Positions 27,250 through 35,791 of a DNA stretch of 64,000 nucleotides are shown here, piece after piece. Location of the stretch: contig NZ_VFOU01000001.1 in NCBI RefSeq assembly GCF_006716305.1, positions 620,001-684,000 on the forward strand. Reading direction: 5' to 3'. The notes beneath the pieces were generated by a model, which searched no databases, was not told where the DNA came from, and saw only the letters and a program-made list of their open reading frames with translations. Within the stretch, counting starts at the first letter, position 1, and the number at the start of each line of letters is the position of its first letter. Origin of the DNA: Enteractinococcus coprophilus. GTDB taxonomy: Bacteria > Actinomycetota > Actinomycetes > Actinomycetales > Micrococcaceae. Both the position numbers and the translations under genes were made by a program.

Positions 27250-28002
27250 CTACACGGGGCACTCGGTGTGGGTGGTTCCGGCCGCCGCACGCTGTTGGGC
27301 CGCCAGGGCAAATTCGGCAAGCTCGGCATCGGTGCGATAACCATCGATGCCGGGCGTTGCTGCTTTAGCATCTTTCGCAGCAGGCTGTTCATCCTCGCGT
27401 CCCAGCACCAGTAGGCAACTGTGAGCGGTAGTAAACGGGTGGAGACGGCGCAGTTTGAGCGGCCCGTCGACCTGGTCAAGTTGTTGACGCACCAGTTTGG
27501 CATGCACCGAGCAGACTGCCGGACGATCCTGCGCGAGCAGGTCCTGATAAAGACACGGTTTGACGTCAACGGTGAGCTGGGCGTGATCGAGCACCGGTTC
27601 CATGCCGACGTCGTCGAGATGTTCATACAGCACGTCGAGTTGGTGTAATGCGTCGTCGGGCAGATCTTGGCCGTGGCCAAGTTCAGGGCTGATGCGGCGC
27701 AGCAGTTGACCGCGAGCGCCGGCTTCTTCGGCGCGTTCGCGAGCGGTCGGGCTGTGGTCGACGTCGTCTACCGGGTGGTATTGCATCGGTGGTCGACCGC
27801 GACGACCAGTGTCAACCGGGGTGGCCGTGATAAAGCCTTCGTCTTCGAGCACTCGGAGGTGACCCCGCGCCGTATTGATATGGATCTCTGCGGCTGCGGC
27901 GAGGGCTTTGAGGGTCTGGCCGGGTCGCCGTTGGATGGCATGGAGCAGTTTGAGTCTGCTGCCCTCCGTCAGCCCCCGATAATCGGTAACTCTGCGAGGC
28001 AT
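27250..28002 (-). CDS. ArsR/SufR-like winged-helix regulator with Cys cluster
   Basis: This 250-residue regulator has an N-terminal winged helix (about 10-75: LKLLHAIQRRPGQT, HINTARGHLRVLEDEGFI, the wing GRRGRPPMQY). The C-terminal part has cysteines at about 150, 164 and 196 (C-x13-C-x31-C), similar to the Fe-S cluster ligands of SufR-like regulators of Actinobacteria. Such proteins sense iron-sulfur status or nitric oxide. Placed next to hmp, it is a good candidate for the NO-responsive regulator of that gene. The C-terminal tail (about 205-250) is Ala/Glu-rich and unremarkable. Confidence 0.75.
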   Translation of the reverse strand: MPRRVTDYRGLTEGSRLKLLHAIQRRPGQTLKALAAAAEIHINTARGHLRVLEDEGFITATPVDTGRRGRPPMQYHPVDDVDHSPTARERAEEAGARGQLLRRISPELGHGQDLPDDALHQLDVLYEHLDDVGMEPVLDHAQLTVDVKPCLYQDLLAQDRPAVCSVHAKLVRQQLDQVDGPLKLRRLHPFTTAHSCLLVLGREDEQPAAKDAKAATPGIDGYRTDAELAEFALAAQQRAAAGTTHTECPV

Positions 28003-28082
28003 GCTTTCATCCTAGGGACACTATGGACGTTACTGGCGAGTCACTTCGCGTTCGGCGCGAGAGCGGGGTCATGAGCAGCCGC

Positions 28083-29861
28083 TTAGGCGGACCGCCGATA
28101 GGTAGTCTCCCGGTGTCCTTGGCCACCCGTGCGAAGGACGATGCCTTCGGAGACGAGTCGTTGCACCCCGTAACGGGTCTGCGACAGGCTCAGCTTCGTG
28201 GCGTGTGCAAGGTCGTGGATATTCATAGGGTCTTCCCGCAGGACGTTCCATAACGTGGCGCCGTGTTTGCTGACTGCGGCGGCCCGTGCAGCGGCGCTAT
28301 CATCGTTGTCCCGAGGAGAATGATCCGTACCGGCATGATCGGTTGCTCCGAGTTGTGGTGCGGGTGTCTCGTTAGGTACTGATTGCAACGCCAGCGGTTG
28401 TCCGATGTGTGTTGTGTCGTCTCGTTGCAGTTGTTTGTCGATCCAATACCTCGTCGCGTCGTGGTCTTGACGTGTGCGAACCAGTCCCAGCTCAGCCAAG
28501 TGCGCTAACTGGCTTATTGCAAACTTCGTACCGGCCGGACCGAACTCACGATACAGCTCGTCTGTGTTCCAGGGTTTCCCGTTGCTCATCGCGACCAAGA
28601 GGTAGCGCTGCGGTGTGGTCAACCGGTCATGTGACGGCAGCGTGACTAACCAGTCTGTATCAGCGTCGGTCAACTCATCGCGCCGACCAACAGTGACTAT
28701 CACCTGCAGCCCGGAATCGAGATATGCCGGCGCGTGCACACCAGCCCGGCGGAGCACCCAATGTACCTCGCGAAGCGTACAACGGGCAGGATCCACGATC
28801 CGGTGTCCACCCTCTACCGAAACGAACCTGCAGATTTCATACAGGGACGGATTCACCGCCGTTTCCCTGGGTTCCCGTCCCAGCTGTTCCAGGCTTATCT
28901 TGTGCAACCCACCAGGACTTGTGACCGTCAGCTCACCTTCGACCACTTCTAGCTGCACGCTTTGGCCCAACGTATGCGGGCTCAAGCTTCGGTGGATCAA
29001 CGCATTAGTGATGACCTCACGAATCGCCACGATGGGGATGCTGGTGCGATGCAAGCCATGCACCGAGTGCTGGCTGGAGTCCCCTGCTTGGCGAATCACC
29101 CAGCGGACTGCATTTTCTAACAGCACGGGCAATGGGCCTTCAAAGCGCTGCGGCGTCGCATCTTGCTCGGTCGTTGCATTCCTGGACGTGGCGGTAATGC
29201 GAAGGTTGGGAAAGAACTGCTGCGGATACCGACCTAGCGTATAGACTCCAGCGACCGTGAGCAGACCGTCGGTTGTCATGACCCCTGTTGATTGCAGAAT
29301 CTCAGTATCACTGGCATCGGTTAGGATTTGGGAATCATGTCGAACCGCTTCGAGAAATCTTTGCACGAGTGCCTCATTGAGGTGCTGGGCTGAAGAGTCG
29401 TTCACGGCGCGAAGATCGTAAGCCTCCTGCTGCTGATCTTGTAACTGCTGAACCTCTGACGGCGATAAAACATAGTTCCCCCGTTCAGAGCGTATGTAGG
29501 CCTGATGGGTGGCAACGACCCGAAATGGCATGGCGGCCGGGTCGGCTGGGGGCACGTTTGCTACCAGCACCGGCTGGTCGTCAAAGTTTGCCCTGAAAAG
29601 ACTCAGCTGGAGAGCGGGCTGGATGTGGTCTTGTGACAGTGCCTGAAGCTCGGACTCCAGCGTCTCACTCGCCTTCAATAAAATAGGCTGAGCGTTATCG
29701 CCTAATCCGATGACGATGAAACCACCGCGGGGCATATTCGCGAAGGCACACAGCGTTTCGACCAGTGTGTCATCCACGACCTCGTAGACCGCGCGTGTCA
29801 GCGGTGAAGTCGTCCCCTGAGACAACAGGTCTTGAATGCGATGAGACTCTGAAGTGATCAT
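28083..29861 (-). CDS. AlbA_2/Schlafen-domain, HATPase-like transcriptional regulator
   Basis: This 592-residue protein belongs to the family with an N-terminal Schlafen AlbA_2 domain (about 25-130, with GGFIVIGLGDNAQPI), a middle HATPase_c_4-type domain with IREVITNALIHRS and LTVTSPGGL (about 285-330), and C-terminal winged helices (about 545-590, with LAHATKLSLSQTRYGVQRLVSEGIV). Members are called ATP-dependent DNA helicase-related or transcriptional regulators, often accessory genes. Two copies of GTTTGAATGTT lie just upstream and could be its own operator. Function here is unknown. Confidence 0.8.
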   Translation of the reverse strand: MITSESHRIQDLLSQGTTSPLTRAVYEVVDDTLVETLCAFANMPRGGFIVIGLGDNAQPILLKASETLESELQALSQDHIQPALQLSLFRANFDDQPVLVANVPPADPAAMPFRVVATHQAYIRSERGNYVLSPSEVQQLQDQQQEAYDLRAVNDSSAQHLNEALVQRFLEAVRHDSQILTDASDTEILQSTGVMTTDGLLTVAGVYTLGRYPQQFFPNLRITATSRNATTEQDATPQRFEGPLPVLLENAVRWVIRQAGDSSQHSVHGLHRTSIPIVAIREVITNALIHRSLSPHTLGQSVQLEVVEGELTVTSPGGLHKISLEQLGREPRETAVNPSLYEICRFVSVEGGHRIVDPARCTLREVHWVLRRAGVHAPAYLDSGLQVIVTVGRRDELTDADTDWLVTLPSHDRLTTPQRYLLVAMSNGKPWNTDELYREFGPAGTKFAISQLAHLAELGLVRTRQDHDATRYWIDKQLQRDDTTHIGQPLALQSVPNETPAPQLGATDHAGTDHSPRDNDDSAAARAAAVSKHGATLWNVLREDPMNIHDLAHATKLSLSQTRYGVQRLVSEGIVLRTGGQGHRETTYRRSA

Positions 29862-29883
29862 AGCCTCAGAGTATACTTTAGAT

Positions 29884-29921
29884 GTTTGAATGTTTATGAT
29901 TCAGCGAAAAGTTTGAATGTT
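29884..29921 (-). promoter_or_regulatory. direct repeats upstream of the AlbA_2 regulator gene
   Basis: GTTTGAATGTT occurs at 29884-29894 and again at 29911-29921, 27 bases apart start to start, in an AT-rich promoter region. The nearest gene starts at 29861. Repeats of this kind are typical of operators, and autoregulation is a reasonable guess. Confidence 0.5.
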
Positions 29922-29998
29922 AGGTACGATTCCAAGCTGACAAGGGCTAACGGGACATTGTTTCAACTACCTGGCGGCAAATGAAACTGTGAAGGATA

Positions 29999-30039
29999 GT
30001 CTGCGTGGAGACTCGCAATGTTTGAGTCTCCACGCAGAC
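29999..30039 (-). terminator. strong hairpin after the ligase gene
   Basis: A perfect 16-bp stem pairs 29999-30014 (GTCTGCGTGGAGACTC) with 30024-30039 around a 9-base loop. It lies 74 bases downstream of the ybdK-type gene on the minus strand and probably ends that two-gene transcript. No T-run follows. Confidence 0.7.
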
Positions 30040-30112
30040 GACCTATCGGACGCCTCAAGTTGGCCTCACAATATCTTGAACCGCGCCGAGCCCTCTTAGT
30101 GCCAGAGGCGTC

Positions 30113-31237
30113 TCAATCGGCCTTGGAACTTGGTGCGATCCCTTGGAGATCTCGTTGCTCGAGGGTGGCATCAAGCGCTACGCGCAACACGTCTTGAAAA
30201 TCATGATGATCCTCGTAGGCTCGGCGCTGTATGGCCGAACCAGACCCACCTTGCAGAATGTCATCGACGACCGCTTCAACAATGGATGTTTCCTTGTATT
30301 CATCCAACACCGGACGAACTTCAGCTAGCAGTTGGGTGACCACATCCGCGGCCGGCGCCGGCGTACCGGTGTACGGCTGGACAAGCTCTCCCTCGACACC
30401 GTAACGACTGGCCTGCCATGTCCAAGCCCGCAACACAGTGACCGGCACGGGCAGGGGGTCTTGGTCTTGGTGTCGGACTACGGTTTCTACTAACGCCCGT
30501 GTGAGCGCTGCGATGACGGCGGCGTGCTCGGCATGCAGGCAAACATCAGCTACCCGAACTTCTATGGTGGGCTGGTGATCGCTGGCGCGAGCGTCAAAAT
30601 ACATCATCCCGGCATCTAGCGGAACGCCACTGTTGAATAACGCTTGCAGGTGGGCATCATAAGCGGCAGCGCTGCCATAGATTTCGGTAGGTCCCGAGTT
30701 TGGCCACCGAGTCCACTTCTGGTAGCGATACGAGGCAAAACCGGAGTCAAGCTCTCGAGCAAACGGGGAGTTACTGCTCAGAGCGAGCAGCACAGGCAAC
30801 CAGATGCGGATGCGGTCTAGGGCGATCACGGCTTCTTCGCGTGACTCAATATCAACATGGATGTGAAACCCATTAGTCAGTTGCTCGGTTGCAGTCGCCC
30901 CAAAGCGGTGCGCCATTTGGTTGTTGCGGTCGCCTGGGACCATATGCGTCTGATGATCACCTGGGTCCACCGGAAGAGCCGCTACCGCCCCACCAGCCAG
31001 GGCCGCGGACTCTTGTGCCAGTTTGCGCCCGGTACGGATAGCCTCAAGCTGCCCGGCCAGGGTGTATTGGGGTGGCGAGTTGACCTCCACCTGTTCTTGT
31101 TTGAACTCGGTGGTCAGACTATGCCCACTGGGAATGGTATTGCCCTGTGCTGCAACAGCCAACGCTCCCCCGGGTAGTAACTCCAGGGATTCGGTGTCCA
31201 CCAACAGCAATTCTTCTTCAACCCCAAATTTGCGCAT
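30113..31237 (-). CDS. YbdK-type carboxylate-amine ligase (GCS2 family)
   Basis: This 374-residue protein is a member of the GCS2 glutamate-cysteine ligase family (YbdK type), which joins a carboxylate to an amine using ATP. The N-terminus RKFGVEEELLLVDTES has the metal/ATP-binding acidic motif GVEEE, and NGFHIHVDI (about 122-130) and FDARASDHQPTIEVRVAD are family motifs. It lies 42 bases downstream of the asparagine-synthase-like gene on the same strand, so the pair probably work in one pathway. In this family the substrate varies widely, and glutathione synthesis is not typical of Actinobacteria. Confidence 0.85.
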   Translation of the reverse strand: MRKFGVEEELLLVDTESLELLPGGALAVAAQGNTIPSGHSLTTEFKQEQVEVNSPPQYTLAGQLEAIRTGRKLAQESAALAGGAVAALPVDPGDHQTHMVPGDRNNQMAHRFGATATEQLTNGFHIHVDIESREEAVIALDRIRIWLPVLLALSSNSPFARELDSGFASYRYQKWTRWPNSGPTEIYGSAAAYDAHLQALFNSGVPLDAGMMYFDARASDHQPTIEVRVADVCLHAEHAAVIAALTRALVETVVRHQDQDPLPVPVTVLRAWTWQASRYGVEGELVQPYTGTPAPAADVVTQLLAEVRPVLDEYKETSIVEAVVDDILQGGSGSAIQRRAYEDHHDFQDVLRVALDATLEQRDLQGIAPSSKAD

Positions 31238-31279
31238 CGGCGCATCCTTTCAACAACAGGAAACCTTCGATTCGTCGCG

Positions 31280-33064
31280 TTATCCCAAACCGTGACGTTG
31301 CAACCACATTTCTAACAACCCGACTTGCCACAACAAGTTGCCGCCTGTCGGAACATAATGCTCATTGGGTTCTGCTAATAACTGGTCGAGGAAATCCTGT
31401 CGGAACAGTCCGCGCTTCCGAGCTTCTGGGGCCTGGAGCGCTTCGGTGACTTGCGACAGTATGGGCTCTTGGAGATGTTTCAAGGCCGGCACCGGGAAGT
31501 ACCCTTTTGGCCGGTCAATCACTTCATTTGGTAGGAGCTCACGGCCGATGTCTTTCAAAATACCTTTGCCGCCCTGGTCGGTCCGTAACTCGGTGGGACA
31601 TGTGATCACCAGTTCAACGAATTCGTGATCAAGGAACGGCAAGAAGGCCTCAAGACCGGCAGCCATAGACATGTTGCTCACGCGTTTGACCGGGTCATCG
31701 GCCAGGATCAACTGTGTCTCAAGGCGCAGCACGGCGTCTATCGAAGTTTGCGCTCCGGGCTCGGCTAAATATTCGGCGAGCAGTTCTCGGCTGACGTCCG
31801 ATGGGGCCAACCACTCGGGGTTCACAATGCCCGCCAGGTCGTCTTGGTTATGGTCTTCAAAAGCCTCTAAGAAGGTTGGTAGGACTTCCTGGCGATCCAC
31901 GCCGTCGGCGGCACGGTGGTAGCGGTAGCCTGCAAAAATTTCATCGGCGCCCTGACCGCATTGCACCATATTGGTGTGTTTGGCGACGGCTTGGGAGTGT
32001 AAATAGAATGCCGGCACGTCGTGGCTGGCCATCGGCTCAGTCATTGCTGCGATGGCGTCGTCCACTGCCGCATACAGTTCGTCGGTGCCGATCTTCAGCG
32101 TGTGATGATCAGTGCCGAATTCCTCGGCAACGCGGTCTGAGTAGACGAACTCATTACCGCTTTGATCCCCTACTCCTTCAAAGCCAACACTGAAGGTCGC
32201 AATATCCTGAACGCCGGCCTCGGCAAGGAGTGCCACCAGCAGGCTGGAATCCAGGCCGCCGGACAGCAACACGCCCATGTGATCTTTGGAGACAATGCTG
32301 CGTTGCACAGCGGTCTCCAACGACTGGCGAATGGCGTCATGCCAGTCCCGGTCGCTCCAGTCTGACCGGCTGGTACTGCGAGCGTAGTCCGGCTGCCAGT
32401 AGATGGTCTCATCGGTCTGACCATCGGCATCGATGACCTGCATGGTCGCGGGTGGCAGTTTCGTAACCCCGCTGACGAGCGTGCGCGGTGCGGGCACAAT
32501 CGAGTGCCAGCTCATGTAGTGATGCAGCGCGTTTTGATCGATCGTGGTGTCGATGCCGCCGCTTGCAACGAGCGCAGGTAGGGTCGGGGCGAAGCGCAAC
32601 CGGCCGTTGGCGTGTGCCAGATATAGCGGTTTGGCGCCCAACCGATCTCGGGACAGGATCACTCGACGACGGCGCTGATCTGCCAGCACGATGACGAAGT
32701 GACCGTGCAGGTGCTGAACGAAATCTGTGCCCCAGCGGTGATATGCTGCCAGCACGATTTCGGCATCCGAGTCGGTGCGGAACCGGTAGTCGGCAGCCAA
32801 CTCGGTGCACAACTCGTCACGGTTGAGAATCCGTCCATCAAATACGACGGCCACTTCGTGATCCTCATCGATGAGTGGTCCGGGTGCCTTAGCCGAAGGT
32901 GCTGGCCTATCGAGGCGTACTTGGCCGAATGCCAGCCAACCGTTTTGTATCACGGTTGGTTCCTGGCCGTTGTGGTTAGCCAGGTGCTGCAGCATCGTGT
33001 GTACTGGTTTTTCCTCGGCTCGCGCTCCCTTGAAAGCAACTTCTCCTGCAATAGCAGACAACAT
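31280..33064 (-). CDS. asparagine synthase-like amidotransferase lacking the glutaminase cysteine
   Basis: The 594-residue protein resembles AsnB and especially the N-acetylglutaminylglutamine amidotransferase subgroup (MASHDVPAFYLHSQ, KGYFPVPALKHLQ). The synthetase domain has the PP-loop SGGLDSS (about 265-271) and QCGQGADEIFAGYRYH. The glutaminase domain is degenerate: the chain begins MLSAIAGEVAF where family members begin MCGIAGEV, so the N-terminal nucleophile is missing, and NGEIYN reads DGRILN (76-81). It would have to use free ammonia, or the domain has another role. No clear ribosome site is visible before the ATG, yet the family homology begins there. It is followed by the YbdK-type ligase. 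Confidence 0.85.
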   Translation of the reverse strand: MLSAIAGEVAFKGARAEEKPVHTMLQHLANHNGQEPTVIQNGWLAFGQVRLDRPAPSAKAPGPLIDEDHEVAVVFDGRILNRDELCTELAADYRFRTDSDAEIVLAAYHRWGTDFVQHLHGHFVIVLADQRRRRVILSRDRLGAKPLYLAHANGRLRFAPTLPALVASGGIDTTIDQNALHHYMSWHSIVPAPRTLVSGVTKLPPATMQVIDADGQTDETIYWQPDYARSTSRSDWSDRDWHDAIRQSLETAVQRSIVSKDHMGVLLSGGLDSSLLVALLAEAGVQDIATFSVGFEGVGDQSGNEFVYSDRVAEEFGTDHHTLKIGTDELYAAVDDAIAAMTEPMASHDVPAFYLHSQAVAKHTNMVQCGQGADEIFAGYRYHRAADGVDRQEVLPTFLEAFEDHNQDDLAGIVNPEWLAPSDVSRELLAEYLAEPGAQTSIDAVLRLETQLILADDPVKRVSNMSMAAGLEAFLPFLDHEFVELVITCPTELRTDQGGKGILKDIGRELLPNEVIDRPKGYFPVPALKHLQEPILSQVTEALQAPEARKRGLFRQDFLDQLLAEPNEHYVPTGGNLLWQVGLLEMWLQRHGLG

Positions 33065-33465
33065 AAAAGTTCTACCCCACTGATCGGTATAGATGTTCTT
33101 CGTTGTTAAATTTTGTGTGTTTCACGCAGAAATTTATTGTGAGCTCTTGATCTTCGACGCTAACAGTCGCGAAATCTCGGTCACTAGTTTTCGTGAGCTG
33201 ATGTTTTCCTGAGAGTTCCTCGGCATCCACAGTCAAGACTCGGATGGCGCGTGGTGTAAGCGCAATACGTTAAATTTTGTTTACTGAACTCACGCTAACC
33301 ACAACCCCTGAGTGATTGGCTGATGAATCTTGTGTAGACGCTGAAAAGCCCCGAATAGGCAAGCGACTGAGTTTCGGATTCTCCGAGGTCAGTATCGGAA
33401 AATGCGGGTCACCGAGCCCTACAACGGAAAACGAATGTGTTGTGGCGTGTCGCTGACGAACAGCG
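33065..33465. other. intergenic region with repeated AT-rich string
   Basis: No gene is supported in these 401 bases between the asparagine-synthase-like gene and the RNA ligase-like gene. The 12-base string GTTAAATTTTGT occurs twice, at 33105-33116 and 33269-33280, 164 bases apart. The stretch is more AT-rich than its neighbours and probably contains the promoter of the amidotransferase/ligase unit. Confidence 0.4.
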
Positions 33466-34029
33466 TTAATCGTCAGGCGCGATGCCACCCAGCAGGGCTT
33501 CGGCCACCACCTGGTAGCGACGCTCACCGGGACCGGAAGTTCCTTTAACAAGCTGTACCTGGCGGGCCTGCCAGATGATAGCCTCCAGCTCATGACCCCC
33601 GAAGACATCATCTGCCGCGCGCGGGACTGGCCGCACCCGACCGAGCGTCACATGCCCGTGAAACGGACGCCATCGCGCCCGGTGGTCAGAAGACAGTTCA
33701 CCCATGCGGTCAATGAACATCGTCCCCAGGCGCTCGGCTCCGGTGACCGGTACTGCCAGGCTATTTCGACCCAGCCAGTGCGTTGCGCCCGCGGCTGTGA
33801 GTGTGACCGGGGCTAGCAGCGTGGCGACGTCGGTCATCGAGTCGATGAGGAGGTGCTCGTCATCCTGCGTGCCAAGAAAAAAGAGTGTGCAGTGCAGGTC
33901 GGCGGGATGATTCCAGGACACCGTCGACGGGTGATCGACAGACACGGATGCCTGAATGGTCTCGGCCAGTGCGGTGAGATGGTCCTGGACGGGCGTGGGG
34001 ACCATGAGGCCGATGAAATACCGTGTCAC
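33466..34029 (-). CDS. thpR: 2'-5' RNA ligase/cyclic phosphodiesterase family protein
   Basis: This 187-residue protein belongs to the 2H phosphoesterase superfamily. The two HxT/S-type motifs are HCTLFFLG (about 47-54) and HGHVTLGR (about 125-132), the catalytic histidine pair that acts on cyclic phosphodiesters or RNA ends. Length fits ThpR/LigT. It starts 17 bases downstream of menG on the same strand, but the pairing has no obvious biochemical sense. Confidence 0.87.
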   Translation of the reverse strand: MTRYFIGLMVPTPVQDHLTALAETIQASVSVDHPSTVSWNHPADLHCTLFFLGTQDDEHLLIDSMTDVATLLAPVTLTAAGATHWLGRNSLAVPVTGAERLGTMFIDRMGELSSDHRARWRPFHGHVTLGRVRPVPRAADDVFGGHELEAIIWQARQVQLVKGTSGPGERRYQVVAEALLGGIAPDD

Positions 34030-34046
34030 GCTACTGCACTGGTTCG

Positions 34047-34781
34047 TTACTCGGCGGGTTTTTGCGCCCAGTGGATGGCCATGGTGCCAAACATGTAGGA
34101 CCGGTAGCCGGTAGCCACGAACCCGGCTTCTTGCATCATGGCTTCGATGCGATCGGCCGTATGGAATGCGCGCGAAGTGCGCGAAAGGTATTCATAGGCG
34201 TCGGGATTTTGCGTGATGGTATTGGCCAGGCGCGGGACCACGTATTTGATATACGCGGTGGAAAATGGTTTGACCAGGTTGCGCGGGGCCGGGGACATCT
34301 CAAGGCTCGCCATCATGCCACCGGGTTTGAGCACCCGGTACTGTTCTGCCAGGGTTGTGGCGATGTCGGTGACGTTGCGCAGCAGATACCCGTGGGTGAC
34401 GGCGTCAAAGGTGTTGTCCGCATAGGGCAGGTCCATCGCGTCGCCGGTGGCCCAGTGAATATTTGCGCCGCCGGGGCGGGTGCGTGCGACGTCGAGCATC
34501 TGCGTAGAGATATCTAACCCGTGGACTTCAGCCCCGTAGCGCTGATTAGCGGCTTCGAAGGCCAAGTCGCCGGTGCCTGTGGCAATGTCTAAGACCTTGG
34601 GCGTGGGGCCGAGTTTGACGGCGTCGACCGTATCGCGAATAAAACGGGGTTCTTGGCCCCAGGTCATGACCAGGTTCATCAGGTCATAACGGTCGGCGAT
34701 GTTGTCGAACATATCCGCCACGGTGGCACCGTGGGCGTCTACGGCTGCATGATGTGTCGTCACAATCTCTAAGCCTAACAC
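34047..34781 (-). CDS. menG: demethylmenaquinone methyltransferase
   Basis: This 244-residue SAM-dependent methyltransferase performs the last step of menaquinone synthesis. The UbiE/MenG signatures VADMFDNIADRYDLMN (about 21-36), DIATGTGDLAFE (about 65-76) and GYLLRNVTD (about 130-138) are clear. The start may be the GTG at 34781 or the in-frame GTG at 34763 (VTTHHAA...); neither has a strong ribosome site. It lies in a minus-strand run with the RNA ligase-like gene downstream and a PEBP gene upstream. Confidence 0.9.
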   Translation of the reverse strand: MLGLEIVTTHHAAVDAHGATVADMFDNIADRYDLMNLVMTWGQEPRFIRDTVDAVKLGPTPKVLDIATGTGDLAFEAANQRYGAEVHGLDISTQMLDVARTRPGGANIHWATGDAMDLPYADNTFDAVTHGYLLRNVTDIATTLAEQYRVLKPGGMMASLEMSPAPRNLVKPFSTAYIKYVVPRLANTITQNPDAYEYLSRTSRAFHTADRIEAMMQEAGFVATGYRSYMFGTMAIHWAQKPAE

Positions 34782-34801
34782 CCACGGTGTGCGGGCAGAT
34801 T

Positions 34802-35365
34802 TTAGTCCTCAATGATGCCGTAGACGGTCAGGCTAGCCCGACCGACGGTGTTGCCGAAGCGATTGAAGCCAAAGAAGGCGTTGCTCGCATCGTCGGGAAT
34901 GTCGAGTTTTTCCACACCCAGGGCATGGATGGTGATGATGTAGCGGTGCGCGCCATGCCCGGCTGGAGGGGCGGCACCGATGAAGCCGCGGCCACCGCCG
35001 TCGTGGTTGAGCTGGAATGCACCCTCGGGCAAGCCGGAGCCGTCGGCGACACCGGCATTTTCGGCCAACTCGGTAACGTCGGCGGGGATGTTGCCCACGG
35101 ACCAGTGCCAGAATCCAGAACCGGTTGGCGCGTCCGGGTCAAAAATGGTCACGGCGTAGGATTTGGTGCCCTCTGGGGCACCGGCCCAGGCCAGGTGTGG
35201 AGAGATATCTCGGCCGCCGGGTACACCCATCGCACCCGAGTACTGGGCGATCGGCCATTCCTGGCCCTGGCTGACGGTGTTGGAGGTGACGGTAAATTCG
35301 GGGACTTCTTCCAGGCGAGCGAATTTGTCGTTGCCTATGCGCTCGAGTTCTTGGATATCAACCAT
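34802..35365 (-). CDS. YbhB/YbcL family Raf kinase inhibitor-like protein (PEBP)
   Basis: The 187-residue protein is a bacterial phosphatidylethanolamine-binding-protein homologue. The central DISPHLAWAGAPEGTKSYAVTIFDPDAPTGSGFWHW segment (about 55-90), in which DPDAP and the HW form the ligand pocket, is diagnostic. No signal peptide is seen, so it is cytoplasmic. Roles of bacterial members remain poorly defined. It is 20 bases upstream of menG on the same strand. Confidence 0.9.
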   Translation of the reverse strand: MVDIQELERIGNDKFARLEEVPEFTVTSNTVSQGQEWPIAQYSGAMGVPGGRDISPHLAWAGAPEGTKSYAVTIFDPDAPTGSGFWHWSVGNIPADVTELAENAGVADGSGLPEGAFQLNHDGGGRGFIGAAPPAGHGAHRYIITIHALGVEKLDIPDDASNAFFGFNRFGNTVGRASLTVYGIIED

Positions 35366-35422
35366 GGTGCTCCTTTACGTTATAGACCGGTGGGTGCATC
35401 TGACAGCCTAACCCAGCCGCAC

Positions 35423-35476
35423 AGCAAAGAACCCGGGCGGGTCTGCGCGGTGCGCAGCCGATCCGGGTTCTTTGCT
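35423..35476 (-). terminator. terminator after csbD
   Basis: A perfect 14-bp stem joins AGCAAAGAACCCGG (35423-35436) to its complement at 35463-35476. The loop contains a second hairpin CTGCGC-GGT-GCGCAG (35443-35457), so the structure is a nested cruciform. It lies 15 bases after the csbD stop and before the PEBP gene. Confidence 0.8.
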
Positions 35477-35490
35477 CGAACTATGGTTCG

Positions 35491-35688
35491 TTAGTCTTTT
35501 TTGAATCCTTCGGTAAAGCCTTTAGCTTTGTCCTTGGCGTCAGTGACGCCTTCTTTCACCTTGCCCTGAAGCTGTTGGCTTTTCCCTTCACCTTCGGTCT
35601 TTGCGTCGCCGGTGACTTTGCCAGCGCCTTCTTTGACCTTGCCAGTGACTTTATCTTTCATGGCATCTGCTTTTTCATCGAATCCCAT
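35491..35688 (-). CDS. csbD: CsbD family stress protein
   Basis: This 65-residue protein consists almost entirely of charged, Lys/Glu/Gly-rich repeats such as DKVTGKVKEGAGKVTGD, characteristic of the CsbD general-stress family. The start is the ATG at 35688, preceded by AGAGGTGA; upstream in-frame codons have no family similarity. Expression by a stress sigma factor is known for the family but no such promoter was identified here. Confidence 0.9.
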   Translation of the reverse strand: MGFDEKADAMKDKVTGKVKEGAGKVTGDAKTEGEGKSQQLQGKVKEGVTDAKDKAKGFTEGFKKD

Positions 35689-35791
35689 ACATTCACCTCT
35701 AGGTTCCTCGGGGACAGGTTCGTTAACGACGCTAACGACATTTACTTGAAATGTCACCTGATTTCAGTGAACTTTGAGCCAACTATCAGCT

